Position numbers and translations under genes: made by a program. Of a DNA stretch of 10,182 nucleotides, positions 6,171 through 10,182 are shown piece by piece; position 1 is the stretch's first letter; every line of letters begins with the position of its first letter. The stretch comes from Ramicandelaber brevisporus. Its lineage: Eukaryota > Kickxellomycota > Ramicandelaberales > Ramicandelaberaceae. The notes beneath the pieces were generated by a model, which was given only the letters and a program-made list of their open reading frames with translations, did not search any database and was not told where the DNA came from. The DNA lies in contig MU603154.1 in assembly GCA_025201865.1 (NCBI GenBank), forward strand, positions 1 to 10,182, written 5' to 3'.

Positions 6171-9100
6171 ATGCCGTCAAGTGTGCTACTTGCCGCCACC
6201 TCTATCAGCAACAGCAACAGCAGCAACAGCAACAACAGCAGCAGCAACAGCATTAGCAATATCATCAGCCCAAAGCCAATACAATCCACTGCATTGCGGT
6301 CTCACCAGCAATTCCACCAAAGCAAGAGCTTCAGCACGGCTGTCACACGTGATCCCATCCCTGATTTCCCACTGTCCACATCGCTTCCCCAAGTGGCTGA
6401 CTGTGCGGCCTCTTCGACTGTCGCGGCGGTCCCAGCCGGCTCAACTTTCGTGATCTCTTCGGCGGCTACTCTCCCAACTAGCAACACCGGCAGTAGAAAC
6501 GGCATTCACCCCAACAACACAAACACAAACACCACCAACAGCGAGACCAGCAACAACAGCAACGACAGACGCAGCAATCCATCTCCGGGCGGATCATTGA
6601 CTGGCGCCAGTTACAACAATACCTCCGAAGAAGTAGAAGCAGAAGCAGAAGCAGAAGCAAAAGCAGAAAAGCAGAGTGACATCAGCTTGAAACCGGCCTC
6701 CACGGTACCCAGTAATTTCGGCAACATCGGAGCATTATCAACACCATCAGCGGCAGCATCAGCAGCGGCATCCGCATCAAACACTGTGTGCGCCGTGCGC
6801 AAACGGGCTGATTCAGCAGCAGCCTTATCTGGGTCCCATCATCACCACCATCGTTTCCTCCATCAACACACTCAATCGCTGCCTTTTGGTTCGTATCAAA
6901 ATTTGAATTTTTCAGCAGCGGCTTCCTTTTCTTCCTCTTCAGCTTCAGGTGTTCACGCTCACTCATCTCCACCACTCGCTGAACTCTCGGCGCCGACAGC
7001 AACAGCGACAGCAGCGACCACTCCTTCTGTCAAACCTCGCCTTTCCTTTTCCTCTTCATTGACTCCGCCGTCGCAGCTGCAACCACCGTCGTCGTCGTCG
7101 TCGTCGTCGTCCTCGCAAGTGCTGTACCATAGCCTTTTCCACAACACTATCTCCACACTCCTCCCACCTCCAACTTTTTGTGCTACAACTGATCGACCCC
7201 CACTTGCCCACACTCCACGCTCGAGCTCAACACCTTTTTCCGCAGCCTTGGTTCTGCCTGTACATATGCCCTCCCAATCCCCACTGCCTGCAACAGTAGC
7301 TGCCAGCAACAGCATTCCTACCCAGCGTACAGGCCATCAGTTCTTCCAACAACAACAGCAACCACTGCAAAAGTCGTCAGCATCTCATGTCGCCCATGCA
7401 ACCGCCGGCTCCCCAGTCCATGTCGCTCTCCGCGAATCTTCGTCGGCAAGTGCCGCTCGCTGGTCCATGCCTACAACTCCAACCGCCATCGGCAGCAGCG
7501 GCAACAGCGGCAGCATCAACGGCCTCGGACTTCATGGTATGCGGGTAACAGGCAACGGCTCAATAATACGGCCAAGCAGCGGCCACTATCCCTCTGTTGG
7601 CTCACAGCTTGCCAGCATCTCCGAGTGTCAGAGCAACACCAGCTCCGTCGACGACTCGGCGGCTTCAGCTACCGCTTCAACCAGCTCCAGCTGCCATATT
7701 GATAGAATGCGCAGCGAGGAGCTGGCTGCTGCTCTCGAACAAGCCAAGCTGAGCGCTCAGCCAGAGGTTTACTCTCCACCACCAGCAGCGGTTGAACATG
7801 TACCCATTCTCAAACACCATCCTGAAGAAGCTGGAGCAGTACTGGACATGGTCAAGAAGGGTCACCGATTGTTCCACTTCACCAGAAGTCATTCAGCCAG
7901 CTCGCCAACGACTCCAGCATTTGATGATAGCTCGAAGCTCAGTGACTACTTTGCACACCCTCACTCTCAAGTCATTGACGAGGTCAGTCTCCCTCAAGCT
8001 GCCGCCAGTCCATCGCTAGCTGAACAGCCTGAACAGTGCAACGCTGTCTTCCCAGCCGGATACAACAGCAACGTCCATATCATCGACAACATGAATATGC
8101 TCACGCCGCCGCGGTCCACTGGCTACTCTTCGGTCATCTCTCGCTGGGACGACTTGGACTTGCTGTACTCGCCACTGCCCAGCGATATCACTTTGGAAGA
8201 TGAAGAAGCTCTGATGCTGCCTCCTGAGGAGGTCGAAGCATCTGTCTATGACTTGATTGAGGACATCTCTGACCATTCTCTGCCATGGGTTGTCAAGCTG
8301 GGCGAAGCCGTTCGGGTCATCGAGCGCACAGTCAGGATGTTTGGCGAGAACGCCATTGCTCTTGGCTTCAACGGCGGCAAGGACTGCACCATTTTGGTTC
8401 ACCTCTACGTTGCAGTGCTCAGCCGCCTGAGAAGGCGCGGTGACATTCCATCGCCTCCAGAAGGCACCAAGCAGCCCAGGATCCTGTGCTTCTACGTCAG
8501 CAGTCCACGCTCGTTTGAGAAGGCTGACATCTTCGTCAAGAGCTGCCGATATCTGTACAATCTGAACGTTGTCTCCATCTCTGAGCCAATCAAGTCTGCC
8601 ACTCAGCGCTTCTGCCGCGCTCACCCACACATTCGCTCCATCATCATGGGTGTCCGTCGCGATGACCCCCACGGCAAGCTGCTCCAGGCATTCAGTCCAT
8701 GCGACAAGGACTGGGCCGAGAATGTGATTCGCGTTTCGCCGATTCTTGACATGTCGTTTGAGGAGGTGTGGGAGTCAACCCATGCTTGTGGTATTCCAAT
8801 CTGTCCACTGTACTATGACGGATATACCTCTCTGGGCTACAAGGACAACACAACCAAGAACGACGCATTGCTGGACAGGACCAATGGTGAATGGCTGCCA
8901 GGCTGGTATTTACTAGATGGCACATTGGAGCGGATGAACCGTGCTTACACTCCATCGCAAACACCACGGACTCTTGGACCCAACGGTCTCTACGGCTACC
9001 CATCTCCTCTCCTGCTTGCCATTAGCAGATCCAGCAGCAGCCAAGGGAACGGACTCATCTCACGGACACCCAGCATTCCACAGCTGAACAAGGTGTATGC

Positions 9101-9241
9101 TCGTGCAAAGAATGGATTGAACAGCAACAGCAACAACAGCAGCCCATCAGCATCAGGCTCGAGGACACCAACAGTGCCGTCGAAAGGATTAGACAGCAAC
9201 AACAGCAGTACAACCAACTCAACTGATACCAACCCAACTTC

Positions 9242-9283
<42 letters not shown>

Positions 9284-9302
9284 TAACACTTCCACCAACT
9301 GA
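6171..9302 (+). CDS. FAD synthase (FMN adenylyltransferase) domain protein with very long disordered N-terminus
   Basis: FAD synthase transfers AMP from ATP to FMN, giving FAD and pyrophosphate; in yeast it is the cytosolic last step from riboflavin. The catalytic domain is residues ~701-926. Motifs are GFNGGKDC (732-739, PP-loop ATP site), GVRRDDP (827-833), SPILDMSFEEVW (856-867), YDGYTSLG (882-889) and WLPGWYL followed by LERMNR (908-924). These parallel GFNGGKDC, GTRRTDP, PLLDWTYRDIW and YDRGYTSLG of animal FLAD1. No molybdopterin-binding half is present, as in yeast Fad1. Residues 1-~650 are rich in Ser/Asn/Thr/Ala/Pro, with an EVEAEAEAEAKAEKQ stretch (154-168), HHHHH (223-227) and a poly-Ser run from 307. 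A better-conserved-looking stretch spans 513-615 and an acidic one 660-701. The tail 927-1043 ends in Ser-Asn repeats. Yeast Fad1 is about 300 residues, so this is over three times longer. The ATG at 6171 has A at -3; the frame is open 66 nt upstream but only from GTG. A start further in (Met513, 7707) is possible. Confidence 0.92.
6207..6250 (+). repeat. Coding AGC-AAC repeat (Ser/Asn) in the FAD synthase N-terminus
   Basis: AGC and AAC codons encode a Ser-Asn-rich stretch at residues 13-27 or so. Shifted by one base the same DNA reads as polyglutamine, so frame choice here rests on continuity with the catalytic domain downstream. Confidence 0.7.
6631..6668 (+). repeat. Coding (GAAGCA)n repeat (Glu-Ala)
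   Basis: In-frame hexamers encode the Glu-Ala run at residues 156-166, an acidic segment that could be helical within an otherwise uncharged Ser/Asn/Ala-rich region. The six-base period keeps the frame, as expected for a repeat tolerated in coding DNA. Confidence 0.75.
7086..7115 (+). repeat. Coding (TCG)n repeat (poly-Ser)
   Basis: A run of TCG codons gives about nine consecutive serines beginning near residue 307. The triplet period is consistent with selection on reading frame. Confidence 0.75.
9243..9288 (+). repeat. Coding (AGCAAC)n repeat at the C-terminus
   Basis: AGC-AAC hexamers encode alternating Ser-Asn up to five codons before the stop, forming the end of the disordered tail. 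The antisense frame reads as poly-Leu/Cys and is a shadow. Confidence 0.8.
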
Positions 9303-9678
9303 TCATTATCATGTGTGAATGGTCATTTGCCCGTTTGTTTTTAACAATCTCTACGTCCAGTATGTGCTCTGGACCCATTAAATGCCAATACCTTCATAAG
9401 CCCCTTCTATATCCACAATACCAGCAGAAATGCACACTCTTTTATATTCACCTATATATTCCCTCAATTCCTTGCGCCTCAAGTCACCTTGTCACTTCTT
9501 TTATTTCATATTAGCCAACCTGCGCCGACCAAATTTATAATTCTCCCATTTCCCTTTAAATGCTTCCTTTGGTTAGAATATATTGTTAAATGATTAATGA
9601 AAGCGCAGAAGAAGGCGAAGAGAACATTAGATTACAATAGAGGCGATGAGGAAGAGAACAAAGAACTAGACTAAATGA
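9303..9678. terminator. Convergent intergenic gap with 3'-end signals
   Basis: The gap separates the FAD synthase stop (TGA, 9300-9302) from the stop of the minus-strand gene (TGA, 9681-9679). It is T-rich in its first part and purine-rich from about 9600 to 9670. ATTAAA at 9377-9382, about 75 nt after the FAD synthase stop, is a candidate polyadenylation signal. TTAAAT/TTAATG strings near 9585-9600 could serve either gene. No coding sequence is seen. Confidence 0.4.
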
Positions 9679-10182
9679 TCATGCGCAGGACGACTTGACG
9701 AGCTCGCGGGTGTCCTCGATGAGACGGTGGTAGTTGTTTGTGACGAGGACGGTGTCGAGGAACGAGTCAGGCCGGACGCCGGCGCTTGCGGCCATCGACT
9801 TGACAATGTTTGCGGCGATGAAGCCGCTGGCCGAGTACACCACAATCGGCTCGCTTGCGCGCACCTTCCGGCCGTCGGCCAGCTCCACCACCACCGACAG
9901 CACGTGCCACACCTTGATGATGCCCTGCGTCGACGTGGGCAGCGTCTGCGTGTCCGACAGCTGCAGCACGAGCGCCGAGCCGGTGTCGACGTACGACGTG
10001 CCAAAGCGGCCGTTTGCATTCTCGACAAAGGCGCTGCCAATCAGCGAGCTCGAGATGTCGCGCGTGGTGTCGCTGGCTATCATCACGTACTGCCGCACCG
10101 ACGCCGCCAGGCTGGTCATGGTCACGTGCATGTACTCGAAGCCGATGCACACGCGGATGTCGAGCGCGTCGCCGGCGCCAAA
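9679..10182 (-). CDS. Arrestin-like protein, C-terminal part (runs off right edge)
   Basis: The minus-strand frame is open from the window edge (first full codon TTT, 10182) to TGA at 9681-9679, giving 167 residues of a protein whose start lies outside. The order of elements resembles an arrestin C-terminal domain: a GDALDIRVCIGFEY strand (compare Gly-Asp/Glu-x-Leu/Ile in the family), a VTMTSLAASVRQYV strand, LVLQLSD then a short Pro-containing loop, IIKVWHVLSVVVELADGRK, and a closing EPIVVYS strand (the family has I-x-V-x-H/Y-x-Leu and a final Pro-Ile). About 48 residues follow the domain. Arrestin-related fungal proteins act as cargo adaptors for ubiquitination and endocytosis; no PPxY motif is visible in this part. 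No motif is diagnostic, so this is a pattern-based call. Codon use is far more GC-rich at third positions than in the rest of the window. An upstream ATG within the frame exists but the open frame continues past it. Confidence 0.5.
   Translation of the reverse strand, partial: FGAGDALDIRVCIGFEYMHVTMTSLAASVRQYVMIASDTTRDISSSLIGSAFVENANGRFGTSYVDTGSALVLQLSDTQTLPTSTQGIIKVWHVLSVVVELADGRKVRASEPIVVYSASGFIAANIVKSMAASAGVRPDSFLDTVLVTNNYHRLIEDTRELVKSSCA

Noticed and set aside
5873-6256. Polyglutamine frame before and over the FAD synthase start
   Set aside because: It ends at 6256 and does not link to the conserved domain. The glutamines come from CAA/CAG repeats read in a different frame.
5884-6453. 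Thr/Ala-rich 189-codon frame overlapping the FAD synthase start
   Set aside because: It is another frame of the same repeats and overlaps the longer frame that carries the catalytic domain.
8016-8672. Antisense 218-codon open frame opposite the FAD synthase domain
   Set aside because: It is fully opposite a conserved catalytic domain, has no recognisable motif, and is explained by the C/G-ending codon bias of the sense strand.
9767-10150. Alternative antisense frames inside the arrestin-like gene
   Set aside because: They are Arg/Ser/Pro- or His/Arg-rich shadow frames caused by high GC; only the frame ending at 9679 reads as alternating beta strands and continues to the window edge.

Overview
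This is a eukaryotic nuclear window, most likely fungal. The evidence is a GT-AG intron with a perfect TACTAAC branch site, an SR-type splicing factor, a yeast-type stand-alone FAD synthase domain without a molybdopterin-binding half, long serine/asparagine low-complexity stretches, and pyrimidine-rich DNA upstream of a gene. An early-diverging fungus (Mucoromycota or Zoopagomycota type) is my best guess, but that placement is inference. There are no bacterial operons, Shine-Dalgarno sites, CRISPR arrays or transposon ends.

Layout. (1) Positions 1-1067, minus strand: the 5' part of an SR-family splicing factor. Exon 1 (1067-800) encodes a complete RRM closest in my reading to SRSF10/SRSF12. 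A 663-nt intron (799-137) joins in frame to an RS-repeat exon (136-1) that runs off the left edge. (2) Positions 1068-6170: about 5.1 kb with no gene I can defend. It holds microsatellites, a pair of overlapping palindromes at 1442-1473, opposed CCAAT boxes at 1596-1654, a 50-nt pure purine run at 2124-2173, one weak candidate 61-nt intron at 2933-2993, and long CT-rich stretches on the plus strand from about 2.4 kb to the next gene. (3) Positions 6171-9302, plus strand: an intronless 1043-codon frame whose residues ~701-926 are a clear FAD synthase (FMN adenylyltransferase) domain. It is preceded by ~700 residues of mostly disordered sequence and followed by a 117-residue Ser/Asn tail. (4) Positions 9303-9678: a short convergent intergenic gap with 3'-end signals. 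(5) Positions 9679-10182, minus strand: the 3' part of a GC-rich gene whose protein resembles the C-terminal half of an arrestin-fold domain; it runs off the right edge.

The splicing factor and FAD synthase genes are divergent, and the FAD synthase and arrestin-like genes are convergent. Nothing suggests that the three products act in one pathway. The most notable point is the size of the FAD synthase: the conserved domain is about 225 residues inside a 1043-residue frame, with three mode-I 14-3-3-type motifs in its flanking regions. I saw no clear evidence of a wholly new system.
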